From NCBI GenBank assembly GCA_003602285.1, contig QZVU01000002.1:434001-498000 (forward strand): a stretch of 64,000 nucleotides of DNA. Direction: 5' to 3'. The translations under genes and the position numbers were made by a program. The notes beneath the pieces were generated by a model, which worked only from the letters and a program-made list of their open reading frames with translations, did no database searches and was not told where the DNA came from. Source of the DNA: Arthrobacter frigidicola (GTDB lineage Bacteria; Actinomycetota; Actinomycetes; Actinomycetales; Micrococcaceae). This document shows positions 55,529 to 64,000 of this stretch, in pieces. The stretch's first letter is position 1; each line of letters starts with the position of its first letter.

Positions 55529-56122
55529 ATGGAAACGCTGCAACGCATCGAACGCTTCACCCTGGTGCAGAAACTCACCGTGCTGGTGAACCGTTACGAA
55601 ATCCGTGCCACGGACGACGCCGGCGCACCGGGCGCCCTGCTCGCCGTCGCCCAGCAGAAGCGGGCGGCCTTTCGGGAACAGGTCACCTTCTACGCGGACG
55701 AAGCGAGAACCACCGCTCTGTTCTCGTTTCGGGCACGGCAAAGCCTCGACGCCGGGGCCACCTACGACGTGCTCGACGCCGGCGGCAGGCCGATCGGCAG
55801 CTTCCGGAAAGACTTCGGCAGGTCCCTGATGCGCTCCACCTGGCACCTCGACGCCGAAGGAGTGAAGGCCGTGGGCAGTGAACGCAGCGCCGGTGTGGCG
55901 GTGGCCAGGCGGCTGTGGGACCTGACGCCGATCGCCGACTTCCTCCCGTCCCCGTTCCTGTTCCACTTCGACTTCCTCGACACGGCCGGTCAGCCTGTCC
56001 TGACCTCGGAACGCCGCCGGTCACTGGGCGACAGCTACTTGGTCACCGTCCCCGGAGGGCAGGTTGATGGACGGGTTGCCGCTGCCATGGCCGTCGCCCT
56101 CGACGCACTGCAGGCCCGGTAG
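55529..56122 (+). CDS. LURP-one-related / scramblase-fold protein
   Basis: A 197-residue protein with the alternating strand pattern of the LOR/phospholipid scramblase-like fold: FTLVQKLTVLVNRYEIR, GALLAVAQQKRAAFREQVTFY, YDVLDAGGRPIGSFRKDFG, then PIADFLPSPFLFHFDFLDTAG. Bacterial members (YxjI-like) have no established role; a membrane- or lipid-related function is usually supposed. It is a single gene. The 308-base stretch after it (56123-56430) holds no gene, only a dyad and a hairpin that belong to the next operon. Confidence 0.75.
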   Translation: METLQRIERFTLVQKLTVLVNRYEIRATDDAGAPGALLAVAQQKRAAFREQVTFYADEARTTALFSFRARQSLDAGATYDVLDAGGRPIGSFRKDFGRSLMRSTWHLDAEGVKAVGSERSAGVAVARRLWDLTPIADFLPSPFLFHFDFLDTAGQPVLTSERRRSLGDSYLVTVPGGQVDGRVAAAMAVALDALQAR

Positions 56123-56340
56123 CTCCCGGCCGCTGGGAACGCCCCTGCGACGGCGACAGCCGAGCCGGGGCGTGTTGCGGCCCCGCGGGAATAATGTAAG
56201 TGGCCGGCAACTTAGACGGGATGGAAGGACGCTGTCCCGGATCATCGCCACGAGGAGCTCCCCTCCGGCAATCCCGGGCACGGCATCCGGCGTCATTCGA
56301 AAGACGTACGACGGCGTGCCCCGGGATCATCCCTAAGGCC

Positions 56341-56354
56341 GGTTACCGGTCACC
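56341..56354. promoter_or_regulatory. candidate response-regulator site
   Basis: GGTTACCGGTCACC is a near-palindrome (12 of 14 positions) 76 bases before the ABC ATPase start. The response regulator at the end of the same operon could bind here for autoregulation, but the site is short and unproven. Confidence 0.28.
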
Positions 56355-56376
56355 TGCCCCGGCCTAGGTTGGAAGA

Positions 56377-56396
56377 AAGCCTGCAGAAGCAGGCTT
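56377..56396 (+). other. leader hairpin before the ABC exporter operon
   Basis: AAGCCTGC and GCAGGCTT with the loop AGAA, 34 bases before the ATPase ATG. An 8-bp stem with a small loop in the probable 5' untranslated region; it may affect mRNA stability. Confidence 0.35.
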
Positions 56397-56430
56397 CCAG
56401 AACGCATTTCACTATTCGAAGGACGCAGTC

Positions 56431-57384
56431 ATGATCGAGGCACAGGCACTCTCAAAGCGGTACGGCACCAAGACCGCCGTCGACGCCGTGTCGTTCACCG
56501 TGCAGCCCGGCAAGGTGACGGGATTCCTTGGCCCGAACGGTGCGGGCAAGTCCACCACCATGCGCATGATCGTGGGCCTCGACAATCCGAGCGGGGGCCG
56601 GGCCACCGTGAACGGGCTGCCCTACCCCCAGCACAAGGCGCCCCTGCGCGAGCTGGGGGCCCTGCTGGACGCCAAGGCGGTCCACCCCAAGCGCTCCGCC
56701 TACACCCACCTGCGCGCCCTGGCCGCGACCCACGCCATCCCGGACAGCAGGGTTCGGGAAGTCATCGAACTGGCAGGTCTCGGTCCCGTCGCCAAGAAGC
56801 GCGTGGGCGGATTCTCCCTCGGGATGGGGCAGCGCCTGGGGATCGCCTCTGCGCTCCTCGGCGATCCACAGACCGTCATCCTCGATGAACCGGTCAACGG
56901 ACTGGACCCCGAGGGCGTCCAGTGGGTGCGCCGCCTTGCCAAGTCTCTCGCCGCCGAGGGACGCACCGTCTTCCTCTCCTCGCACCTCATGTCGGAGATG
57001 GCACTCACGGCCGATCACCTCATCGTGATCGGGCGCGGACGCATCATCGCCGACGCCCCGATCCAGTCGATCATCGACGGTCAGGGTGCGGCCCGGGTCC
57101 GGGTCCGCGCGGACCGGCCCCAGGACCTCCTCGGCAGCCTCGCCGCCGACGGCGTCTCCTCGCAGATCCTGGAGCCCGAACTGCTCGAGATCACCGGTGT
57201 GGAGCCCCGCCATATCGCGGAAATCGCCGTACGCAACGGCGTCCTGATCTACGAACTGACACCGATCCAGGTGTCCCTCGAGGACGCCTACATGCAGCTC
57301 ACCTCTCAAGAAGTCGAATACCAGTCGCGCAGCCTGCCCTCCACGGGTCTCCTTGCGGCCTCAAGCGAAGGACACCGAGCATGA
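56431..57384 (+). CDS. ABC exporter ATP-binding protein
   Basis: A 317-residue ATPase of the CcmA/NatA/bacitracin-resistance kind: Walker A GPNGAGKST, signature FSLGMGQRLGIASAL (a variant of LSGGQ), Walker B VILDEPVNGLDPEG, switch His in LSSHLMSEM. The C-terminal ~90 residues are the variable domain of drug-exporter ATPases. The stop overlaps the permease ATG (ATGA). With the kinase and regulator downstream it forms a four-gene sensing-export unit. Confidence 0.93.
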   Translation: MIEAQALSKRYGTKTAVDAVSFTVQPGKVTGFLGPNGAGKSTTMRMIVGLDNPSGGRATVNGLPYPQHKAPLRELGALLDAKAVHPKRSAYTHLRALAATHAIPDSRVREVIELAGLGPVAKKRVGGFSLGMGQRLGIASALLGDPQTVILDEPVNGLDPEGVQWVRRLAKSLAAEGRTVFLSSHLMSEMALTADHLIVIGRGRIIADAPIQSIIDGQGAARVRVRADRPQDLLGSLAADGVSSQILEPELLEITGVEPRHIAEIAVRNGVLIYELTPIQVSLEDAYMQLTSQEVEYQSRSLPSTGLLAASSEGHRA

Positions 57385-58268
57385 CCACGCCAGCCACCAC
57401 CGCACCCACCTCCGCCCTGCCGGCTCCACGCCCGCATCCGCGGCACGAAGCAGGATCCGACGTCTCCTTCGGCCGGGTCCTGAAGTCCGAGTGGATCAAG
57501 ATCACCAGCGTGCCCTCGACGGTCATCCTGATCATCATCACCACCGTCGTCATGATCGGCCTGGCCGCCCTGCTCGCCTGGCAGACCACCCTGTCGCTCA
57601 ACCTCGAAGGCGATCCGGAGATGGCCGCGCAGATGCAGGGGTCGTCCAATGCCGCTTCCGCCGGACTGGGTATCCCCGGGTCGGGCCTCGCCTTTGGCCA
57701 GCTTCTAATGGCCTCACTTGCAGTGGTGCTCATCGCGTCCGAGTGGGGAACCGGAATGATCCGCTCGACTCTGGTCGTGGTTCCGCGCCGGAGCCTTGCC
57801 CTGCTGGCGAAGCAATCGGTCATGGCAGGAATTTCCTTTGTCGTGGGCGCGGGGTCGGCCCTCGTTGCCTACTTCGTCGTCCAGCCCATCCTGAACACCG
57901 CGGATCTGGGCTTTGCCCTCAGCGACGACGGTGCGCTCCTGCACATCGTGAACACCGGGCTGGTGCTCGCCCTCGTCTCCATCTTCGCCATGTCCATCGG
58001 CACGCTGATCCGAAATACGGCCGGCGGGGTCGTCACCTCGATCGGCGTCCTGCTTGTCCTGCCGATCCTCTTCACCGTCTTCGGTGCGGGCACGGAGTGG
58101 GTTGCCGACGCTGCGCGGTTCCTGCCGAGTTCCGGCGGAGACCAGATGGTGGCGACAACCATTGCCGAGGGTGCCTTCACCCAGTGGCAGGGTGCACTGA
58201 TACTTGGCGGTTGGTCGCTCCTGCTCCTGACCGCATCGCTTGCCGTCACCAGGAAGCAGGACGTCTGA
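57381..58268 (+). CDS. ABC exporter permease (ABC-2 type)
   Basis: A 295-residue membrane protein: a Pro/Ala-rich cytoplasmic start, then six hydrophobic segments (VILIIITTVVMIGLAALLAW; LLMASLAVVLIASEWGTGMI; and others) in the ABC-2/NatB pattern, including the motif SEWGTGMIRSTLVVVPRR. The partner ATPase gene overlaps it by 4 bases. The exported molecule is unknown; many such pairs confer tolerance to peptide antibiotics or move sodium or lipids. Confidence 0.9.
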   Translation: MTTPATTAPTSALPAPRPHPRHEAGSDVSFGRVLKSEWIKITSVPSTVILIIITTVVMIGLAALLAWQTTLSLNLEGDPEMAAQMQGSSNAASAGLGIPGSGLAFGQLLMASLAVVLIASEWGTGMIRSTLVVVPRRSLALLAKQSVMAGISFVVGAGSALVAYFVVQPILNTADLGFALSDDGALLHIVNTGLVLALVSIFAMSIGTLIRNTAGGVVTSIGVLLVLPILFTVFGAGTEWVADAARFLPSSGGDQMVATTIAEGAFTQWQGALILGGWSLLLLTASLAVTRKQDV

Positions 58269-58301
58269 TCGCCGCCTACACTCGCACCATGGAAGCGACC
58301 C

Positions 58302-59627
58302 ATGAGTGACACGCCCTCGGTGAGGGGGTCCGCGCAAGGAACGGACGCGGGCACCCTCACCGAGCTCAATGCCCGCAGGCGCGGTCCCGTCCGGCGGTAC
58401 TTCCGCCGCCACCCCCGGACGATGGACGCCGTCGTCGTCCTGGTGTTCCTTATAGTCGCCCTACCCGACTCGATCGTCGTGGCCGTGGAGTCCGGCAACG
58501 GGCTGGGCCTGACCGGCGTCACCTTGGCGGCCGGAGCGCTCGCCTTCCGCCGCGGCCGACCCCTGATAGTCCTCGCCCTCGTGGCGTTGCTCGAGGCACC
58601 GGTAACCCTCCTCACCGGGGGGACCGTCGCTGTCAGCGCCGCCGTCCAGATCGCCCTGTACACCGTGGCTGTGGCCCATCCGCTGAGGAAGTCCCTCCCC
58701 GCAGCGGTTGGTGCAATCACCCTGACGGTGGGCGCCATCCTCCTGTTGCCGAACGAAAGATTCGCCGAAGCGCCCGGCGTCATCTTCCTGCTGATCGGGT
58801 TCCTCGTGATGTTGTTGGCCGTTGCGTTCGGGATCGGGGTCACCGTCCGGCGCGGCCGGGAGCACGAGGAGGAGGTACGCCGTTGGGCCGCCCGCAACGC
58901 GGAACTGGCCTCGGCAGAGGAACGGAACCGCATCGCCCGGGAAATGCACGACGTGATTGCTCACTCCCTGACGGTCATGGTGGCGCTCGCCGACGGCGCC
59001 GCCGTCGTGATGAAGCGCGACCCCGACCGTGCGCTGGCCGTCCTCGGTGAGCTTTCCAGCACGGGCCGTGCCGCAACCGCCGACATGCGCCGGGTCCTCG
59101 GCGTCCTCCGCCTTGAGGCGCAGGCCGGTTCCCTTGAGCCGCTGCCGGCGTCGGGTTCGCTGGCGCAGCTGTTCGACGGCTTCCGTGCGGCGGGCCTGCC
59201 CCTGCGCGTGACGAGCAGTGGACCGGGGTTGCCTGAGGATCCGGCGTTCCAACTCACCGTGTACCGGATCATCCAGGAGTCGCTGACCAACGTGCTGCGT
59301 TACGGCAAGAGCGTCACGGCCGTGGATGTCTCCATTGCGAGGGCCGGGGACCGGGTGGCCCTGCGGATCTCCGACGACGGGCGGGGTGCCATGGACCCTG
59401 CGGTGTCCCTCGGCTCCAGCCGGGGCGTCGCCGGCATGCGGGAGCGGGCCGCAATTTATTCAGGTACCGCCGAAAGCGGTGCGAGGCCCTCGGGCGGCTG
59501 GGTCGTTGAGGCGCAGCTGATCGTTCCCGACACCGGCGACGGTGCGGGACACCAGGAGAGGAAAGGGAACAATGACGACGAACCCCATCACGCAGGGCGC
59601 ACCCATTCGGGTCCTGCTCGCCGATGA
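58302..59627 (+). CDS. NarL-family sensor histidine kinase
   Basis: A 441-residue kinase with about five or six hydrophobic segments in residues ~38-185 and almost no extracellular loop. The phospho-acceptor His is in [20 protein letters not shown], and the ATPase region has [12 protein letters not shown] and [11 protein letters not shown]. The last ~30 residues are hydrophilic and overlap the next gene by 56 bases, an unusually long overlap. It is related in layout to the kinase at 24388. It presumably senses the substrate or damage handled by the ABC exporter upstream. Confidence 0.9.
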   Translation: MSDTPSVRGSAQGTDAGTLTELNARRRGPVRRYFRRHPRTMDAVVVLVFLIVALPDSIVVAVESGNGLGLTGVTLAAGALAFRRGRPLIVLALVALLEAPVTLLTGGTVAVSAAVQIALYTVAVAHPLRKSLPAAVGAITLTVGAILLLPNERFAEAPGVIFLLIGFLVMLLAVAFGIGVTVRRGREHEEEVRRWAARNAELASAEERNRIAREMHDVIAHSLTVMVALADGAAVVMKRDPDRALAVLGELSSTGRAATADMRRVLGVLRLEAQAGSLEPLPASGSLAQLFDGFRAAGLPLRVTSSGPGLPEDPAFQLTVYRIIQESLTNVLRYGKSVTAVDVSIARAGDRVALRISDDGRGAMDPAVSLGSSRGVAGMRERAAIYSGTAESGARPSGGWVVEAQLIVPDTGDGAGHQERKGNNDDEPHHAGRTHSGPARR

Positions 59628-60276
59628 CCAGCCGCTGCTCCGGATGGGTTTCCGGCTGATCCTCGAGGGCGAGCCGGATCTCGAGGTGGTGGGGGAGGCC
59701 GGCACGGGGGAGGAGGCGGTGCGGCTTGCGGGCAGGCTGGTTCCCGACGTCATCCTGATGGATGTGCGGATGCCGCTGGGGGATGGGATCGAGGCCACGC
59801 GGCGCATCACCGCGTCCGGGGTGGCATCGCGCATCATCATCCTGACCACCTTCGACCTCGATGAGTATGCGTTCGCCGGGCTGCAGGCCGGAGCATCGGC
59901 CTTCCTGCTCAAGGATGTGGCGCCGTCGGACCTCGTCTCGGCGGTGCGCGTGGTGGCCAGCGGTGATGCGGTCGTCGCGCCGCGGGTCACCCAGCGGCTG
60001 CTGGAAACCTATGTGAGGTCACTGGCACCGGCGCAGGCGGCTCCTGCGGTGCCGGATAAGCGGCTGGCCGACCTGACCCCGCGGGAGCGGGAGGTCCTTG
60101 AGGCGGTGGCGGAGGGTTTGTCCAACGCGGAGCTGGCGAAACGGTTCTTCCTCTCGGAGGCGACGGTGAAGACCCACGTGCGGCGCATCCTGATGAAGCT
60201 CGGCCTGCGGGACCGGGTGCAGGCGGTGGTGTACGCCTACGAACACGGCATCGTGGTGCCCGGTCCGGCCCAGTGA
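59572..60276 (+). CDS. NarL/LuxR-type response regulator
   Basis: A 234-residue regulator. The receiver part has [14 protein letters not shown], the phospho-Asp in [13 protein letters not shown], Thr in [11 protein letters not shown] and Lys in [12 protein letters not shown]; the LuxR helix-turn-helix is [40 protein letters not shown]. The ATG at 59572 follows AGGAAAGGG; the gene starts inside the kinase gene. The likely target is the operon beginning at 56431. It is close in sequence to the regulator at 23620. Confidence 0.93.
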   Translation: MTTNPITQGAPIRVLLADDQPLLRMGFRLILEGEPDLEVVGEAGTGEEAVRLAGRLVPDVILMDVRMPLGDGIEATRRITASGVASRIIILTTFDLDEYAFAGLQAGASAFLLKDVAPSDLVSAVRVVASGDAVVAPRVTQRLLETYVRSLAPAQAAPAVPDKRLADLTPREREVLEAVAEGLSNAELAKRFFLSEATVKTHVRRILMKLGLRDRVQAVVYAYEHGIVVPGPAQ

Positions 60277-60395
60277 GCGGCCCTGAACGTTCGTGGTTGG
60301 TTTTTGTTCCAATCGGAATAAAATTGTTGTGTCCCTAGTTCTGGTCTATGTAGTCAAAAAACTCTAGGGCCTGGGCCCGGATCGGAATCAGACAC

Positions 60396-61145
60396 ATGTC
60401 ACAGGAATTTGCAGGCAAAGTAGTACTCGTCACCGGCGGAAGCCGCGGCATCGGCGGGGCGACCGCGCGGGCCTTCGCGGCGGCCGGGGCGGACGTCGCC
60501 ATCAGCTACGCCGGAAACACCGAATCAGCCGAAAAGACCGTCGCCGAACTTCAGGCCCACGGTGTGCGCGCCGCGGCCTTCCGGGCCGACCAGGCCGACC
60601 AGACCCAGGCCGTTGCGCTCATCGAGCGGGTCGTCGGGCACTTCGGCAAGCTCGACGTCCTCGTCAACAACGCCGGCATCACCGTGTGGGCCCCGGTGGC
60701 CAGCGAGTTCGAGGACTTCGACGCCATCGAACGCCAGCACCGGATCAACTACACCAATATCGTCGCGGCCATCCGCGCCGCCATCCCGCACCTGCCCGAG
60801 GGTGGGCGCATCATCAGCATCGGCTCGGGCGTCGGCACGCGTGTCGGCTCGCCGGGACTGGCCGATTACGCTGGAGCCAAGTCCGCATTGGCCGGCTTCA
60901 GCCGGGGCGCTTCCCGCGACCTCGCAGCCAGGGGGATCAACATCAACGTCCTCCAGGCCGGCTACACCGACACCGAGATGAACCCCAAAAGCGGCGACAT
61001 GGCCGAGGTGTTCAATTCCTACACGGCCCTGGGCCGCTTCGCTCGCCCCGAGGAGATCGCCGCTGGCGTGCTCTTCCTCGCCAGCCCGGGGGCGTCCTAT
61101 GTTACCGGCACCGTCCTGAACATCGACGGTGGATACGGAGCGTAG
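60396..61145 (+). CDS. short-chain dehydrogenase/reductase
   Basis: A 249-residue SDR: cofactor motif TGGSRGIGGATAR, NNAG at ~87, catalytic Ser in SIGSGVG, the pair YAGAKSALAG, and a C-terminus (GTVLNIDGGYGA) typical of FabG-like enzymes. The Ala/Tyr after the second strand (SYAG) points to NADP. A single gene in its own unit with a clear terminator. The substrate is unknown; similar proteins reduce ketones or are annotated as 3-oxoacyl-ACP reductases. The 119 bases upstream are AT-rich for this genome and probably hold its promoter. Confidence 0.88.
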   Translation: MSQEFAGKVVLVTGGSRGIGGATARAFAAAGADVAISYAGNTESAEKTVAELQAHGVRAAAFRADQADQTQAVALIERVVGHFGKLDVLVNNAGITVWAPVASEFEDFDAIERQHRINYTNIVAAIRAAIPHLPEGGRIISIGSGVGTRVGSPGLADYAGAKSALAGFSRGASRDLAARGININVLQAGYTDTEMNPKSGDMAEVFNSYTALGRFARPEEIAAGVLFLASPGASYVTGTVLNIDGGYGA

Positions 61146-61157
61146 TTCACTCTGCGG

Positions 61158-61194
61158 AACGGGCCGTCACGCCACCGGCGTGGCGGCCCGTTTT
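61158..61194 (+). terminator. rho-independent terminator after the SDR gene
   Basis: AACGGGCCGTCACGCC and GGCGTGGCGGCCCGTT pair over 16 positions with one G-T pair and a 3-base loop, 12 bases after the stop and followed by TTTT. This is the clearest intrinsic terminator in the window. Confidence 0.85.
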
Positions 61195-61196
61195 GT

Positions 61197-61343
61197 GTGG
61201 GTGCCGACGGCGCCAAGGCGTACCTGCGGGACCTGCCCAACGCCGAACTGCACCTGCTCGACGGCGGCCACTTCGCTCTGGAGACCCATGGGGATGAGAT
61301 CGCCGACTCCATCCGCGACTTCCTCGCCCGGAAAGTGGGGTCG
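61197..61343 (+). pseudogene. C-terminal remnant of an alpha/beta hydrolase
   Basis: Directly after the SDR terminator a frame reads [20 protein letters not shown], then [21 protein letters not shown]. This is the last ~50 residues of a typical alpha/beta hydrolase, including the catalytic His region (DGGHFALE) and final helix. No nucleophile elbow or N-terminal half is present upstream, where the SDR terminator sits instead. The frame then continues as unrelated sequence to 61466. It is best read as a truncated gene. The rest of 61344-61572 holds nothing recognised except the promoter region of the next gene. Confidence 0.65.
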
Positions 61344-61572
61344 GAAGCCCGGTCGGCCGGCGGGCTGATGGAGGGTCATGCTGAGGTCCGCCAACGGGGT
61401 GCCGGCACCGGGTCAACGGTTAAAAGTCGCTCGGTCACCGCGGGCCGTCACCTTTTGGCCATTTGACGAATACCGTTCGACCGTTGGCGTGTCTGAGCGA
61501 CTATTGCACTACCGGGCGCCGGTACCTGATGCGGAGCCCGGATCCCCCACACCAGAGTCGGAAGGCGTAGCG

Positions 61573-62403
61573 ATGAGCTTTGTAACCACCAAAGACGGCA
61601 CCGAAATCTTCTACAAGGACTGGGGCACCGGCAGGCCCGTAGTGATGGCCCACGGCTGGCCCCTGAACTCGGACAGCTGGGAATCCCAGCAGCTCTTCCT
61701 GGCCAGCAACGGCTACCGGGCCATCGCCCACGATCGGCGCGGGCATGGGAAATCCACCCAGACGTGGGACGGCAATGAGATGGACACCTACGCCGACGAC
61801 CTCGCCGCACTTCTGGATGCCCTCGACCTGACCAATGTGACACTTATGGGTTTCTCCACCGGAGGCGGGGAAATCACCCGCTATATCGGCCGGCACGGCA
61901 CCTCCCGGCTGGCCCAGGCGGTCCTGATCTCGGCCGTCCCGCCGCTGATGCTGAAGACCGACGACAATCCCGGCGGCGTGCCGATTGACGTCTTCGACGG
62001 GCTGCGGGAAAGCTCGCTGGCGGACCGGGCCCAGCTGTACCGGGACCTGGCCTCGGGGCCGTTCTTTGGCAACAACAAGAACCCCGGTGCGGCCAGCGAG
62101 GGAGTGCAGATGTCCTTTGTCACCCAGAGCCTGGCCTCGGGGCACCGCAACGCCTTTGAGAGCATCGCCGCGTTTTCCGCGACCGATTTCCGGGAGGACC
62201 TGAAGAAATTCGATGTTCCGACCCTGGTCATCCACGGCACGGAGGACCAGATTGTGCCCTTCGACGTCGGCGGCAACGCCTCCCACGCCCTGATCAACGG
62301 AGCCCGGTTCAAGGCCTACGAGGGGGCCCCGCACGGTTTGGCGGACACCCACAAGGACCGCCTGAACAACGATCTGCTCGAGTTCCTCGAAACGGTCGGC
62401 TGA
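61573..62403 (+). CDS. alpha/beta hydrolase, non-heme chloroperoxidase type
   Basis: A 276-residue hydrolase of the cofactor-free haloperoxidase/aryl esterase group: [18 protein letters not shown], the nucleophile elbow [16 protein letters not shown] with Ser, Asp in [10 protein letters not shown] and His in [12 protein letters not shown]. The FSTGGGE motif and IARY-like ITRYIG are characteristic of bromo/chloroperoxidases. Known members act mainly as esterases with perhydrolase side activity. GGAAGG lies 9 bases or so before the ATG at 61573. A single gene with no signal peptide, so intracellular. Confidence 0.9.
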   Translation: MSFVTTKDGTEIFYKDWGTGRPVVMAHGWPLNSDSWESQQLFLASNGYRAIAHDRRGHGKSTQTWDGNEMDTYADDLAALLDALDLTNVTLMGFSTGGGEITRYIGRHGTSRLAQAVLISAVPPLMLKTDDNPGGVPIDVFDGLRESSLADRAQLYRDLASGPFFGNNKNPGAASEGVQMSFVTQSLASGHRNAFESIAAFSATDFREDLKKFDVPTLVIHGTEDQIVPFDVGGNASHALINGARFKAYEGAPHGLADTHKDRLNNDLLEFLETVG

Positions 62404-62522
62404 CGGGCGCGGACCGGCGCGGGCGCTGCGCGGCGGTGCCAGCCCCGGTCTCCATTCCGAGGGTCTTCCGAGATTTGCGGCTGCCTCAACCTCACCGATC
62501 TCGGGTTGTAACCGCCGACGGG

Positions 62523-62960
62523 TCAGTCGTCACTGCGGGCCGGAACTCCGGCCAGGAGCAGGGCCTGAACGGCGCGGAGCTCCTCGTCCGAGGGCACGCG
62601 CTTCGGTTTCTGCTCGAGGTGATAACCGTCCCCGGTCACGCGCGGGAACACATGCAGGTGCGTGTGGAAGACAGTCTGGCCCGCTGCCTGCCCGTTCGAC
62701 ATCAGCAGGTTGAACCCCTCGAAGCGCGGCAGGGTGTGCGAAAGGTTGTGGGCGACGTCGTGGGCAAGATCGGCCACCGCCGTCCGGTCCTCGGTCGGCA
62801 TGTCGAGGAAGTTTTCCGAATGGTGCTTCGGTATCACCAGCGTATGGCCGTCGCTGATGGGGTGCCTGTCCAGGAACGCAAGCGCCCGCGGATTCTCTCC
62901 AACCACCAGGGCGTCGAGCCGGCCCTCGCCAATGGCGCAGAAAACGCATTCCTCGCTCAT
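62523..62960 (-). CDS. HIT family protein
   Basis: A 145-residue histidine-triad hydrolase. The CVFCAIGEGRLDA start, HTLVIPKHHSENF and the triad THLHVFPR (H-x-H-x-H/F variant: HTHLHVFPR) are typical of the HinT/Fhit-related group acting on nucleotide conjugates. GGGAG lies 3-4 bases before the ATG at 62960. It follows the glyceraldehyde-3-phosphate dehydrogenase gene on the same strand but after a terminator-like hairpin, so it probably has its own promoter. The Cys pair near the N-terminus may bind zinc. Confidence 0.88.
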   Translation of the reverse strand: MSEECVFCAIGEGRLDALVVGENPRALAFLDRHPISDGHTLVIPKHHSENFLDMPTEDRTAVADLAHDVAHNLSHTLPRFEGFNLLMSNGQAAGQTVFHTHLHVFPRVTGDGYHLEQKPKRVPSDEELRAVQALLLAGVPARSDD

Positions 62961-63028
62961 AGCTCCCGAGGGTAGACCTTCCGGCGCCGCCCGGCCACAA
63001 CCTGGAGCATGCCCGCTCCTGGCGAAGC

Positions 63029-63065
63029 CCATGGGGGCGCCGGCCGCTGGGCCGCGCCCCCATGG
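63029..63065 (-). terminator. terminator hairpin after the gap gene
   Basis: CCATGGGGGCGC and GCGCCCCCATGG form a 12-bp stem with a 13-base loop, 10 bases past the stop of the dehydrogenase gene on the minus strand. Confidence 0.65.
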
Positions 63066-63075
63066 CTCCTCCCGA

Positions 63076-64000
<925 letters not shown>

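Noticed and set aside
60333-60376. CCCTAG and CTAGGG half-sites before the SDR gene
   Set aside because: Only six bases each and about 30 bases apart; too weak to list as an operator.

Overview
The window is high-GC DNA with short intergenic gaps, many ATGA/GTGA stop-start overlaps and frequent GTG starts. Gene content (putrescine oxidase, paired FMN-type luciferase-like oxidoreductases, MSMEG-style regulators, a DtxR/IdeR-type iron box, NarL-type two-component systems each beside an ABC exporter) points to an actinobacterium, most likely of the Micrococcaceae (Arthrobacter and relatives). That placement is inferred from remembered protein similarity, not from a search. I saw no rRNA, tRNA, CRISPR array, insertion sequence or phage gene; this looks like a metabolically rich stretch of chromosome.

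Layout. 1-1884: end of a 5-oxoprolinase operon (pxpA fragment, fused pxpBC). 1975-4784: a BNR-repeat protein with a MoaD/ThiS-like partner, a DUF4031-HD fusion and a small membrane protein. 5045-16436: amine/peptide catabolism. This holds putrescine oxidase, an amine permease, a YtcJ-type amidohydrolase with a tiny coupled His/Cys-rich ORF, a polar amino acid ABC importer, and a FadR-type regulator followed by gamma-glutamyltransferase, a TauE/SafE permease and a TetR regulator. 16494-20020: two paralogous luciferase-like oxidoreductases around a MarR regulator and an F420-reductase-like protein, with a four-copy operator array. 20123-25608: FtsX-type ABC transporter plus NarL-type two-component system. 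25676-32127: assorted single genes (GNAT, P-loop kinase-like, LysR with divergent aldo/keto reductase, a MOSC/ferredoxin-reductase fusion, a phosphotransferase).

32412-37554: amino acid ABC importer, diaminopimelate decarboxylase and RpiR regulator. 37541-44295: a five-gene operon (ethanolamine-type permease, glutamine-synthetase-like ligase, gamma-glutamyl hydrolase, aldehyde dehydrogenase, short-chain dehydrogenase) with a divergent FadR-type regulator. Its composition fits a gamma-glutamylated amino-alcohol route (ethanolamine to glycine) better than the Puu putrescine pathway. 44357-50813: small redox/detoxification genes, including a duplicated glyoxalase-fold gene, two secreted alpha/beta hydrolases and MarR and TetR regulators. 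50927-54916: iron-siderophore importer under an iron box. 54977-60276: two small genes, then a second ABC exporter plus two-component system. 60396-64000: SDR, a hydrolase remnant, a chloroperoxidase-like hydrolase, a HIT protein and glyceraldehyde-3-phosphate dehydrogenase running off the right edge.

A recurring theme is gamma-glutamyl chemistry: 5-oxoprolinase, gamma-glutamyltransferase, and the glutamine-synthetase-like ligase with its hydrolase all release or make glutamate amides. Most regulatory genes sit divergently from their likely targets, and palindromes are visible in nearly all of those gaps. These operators are the clearest new, testable content of the window.
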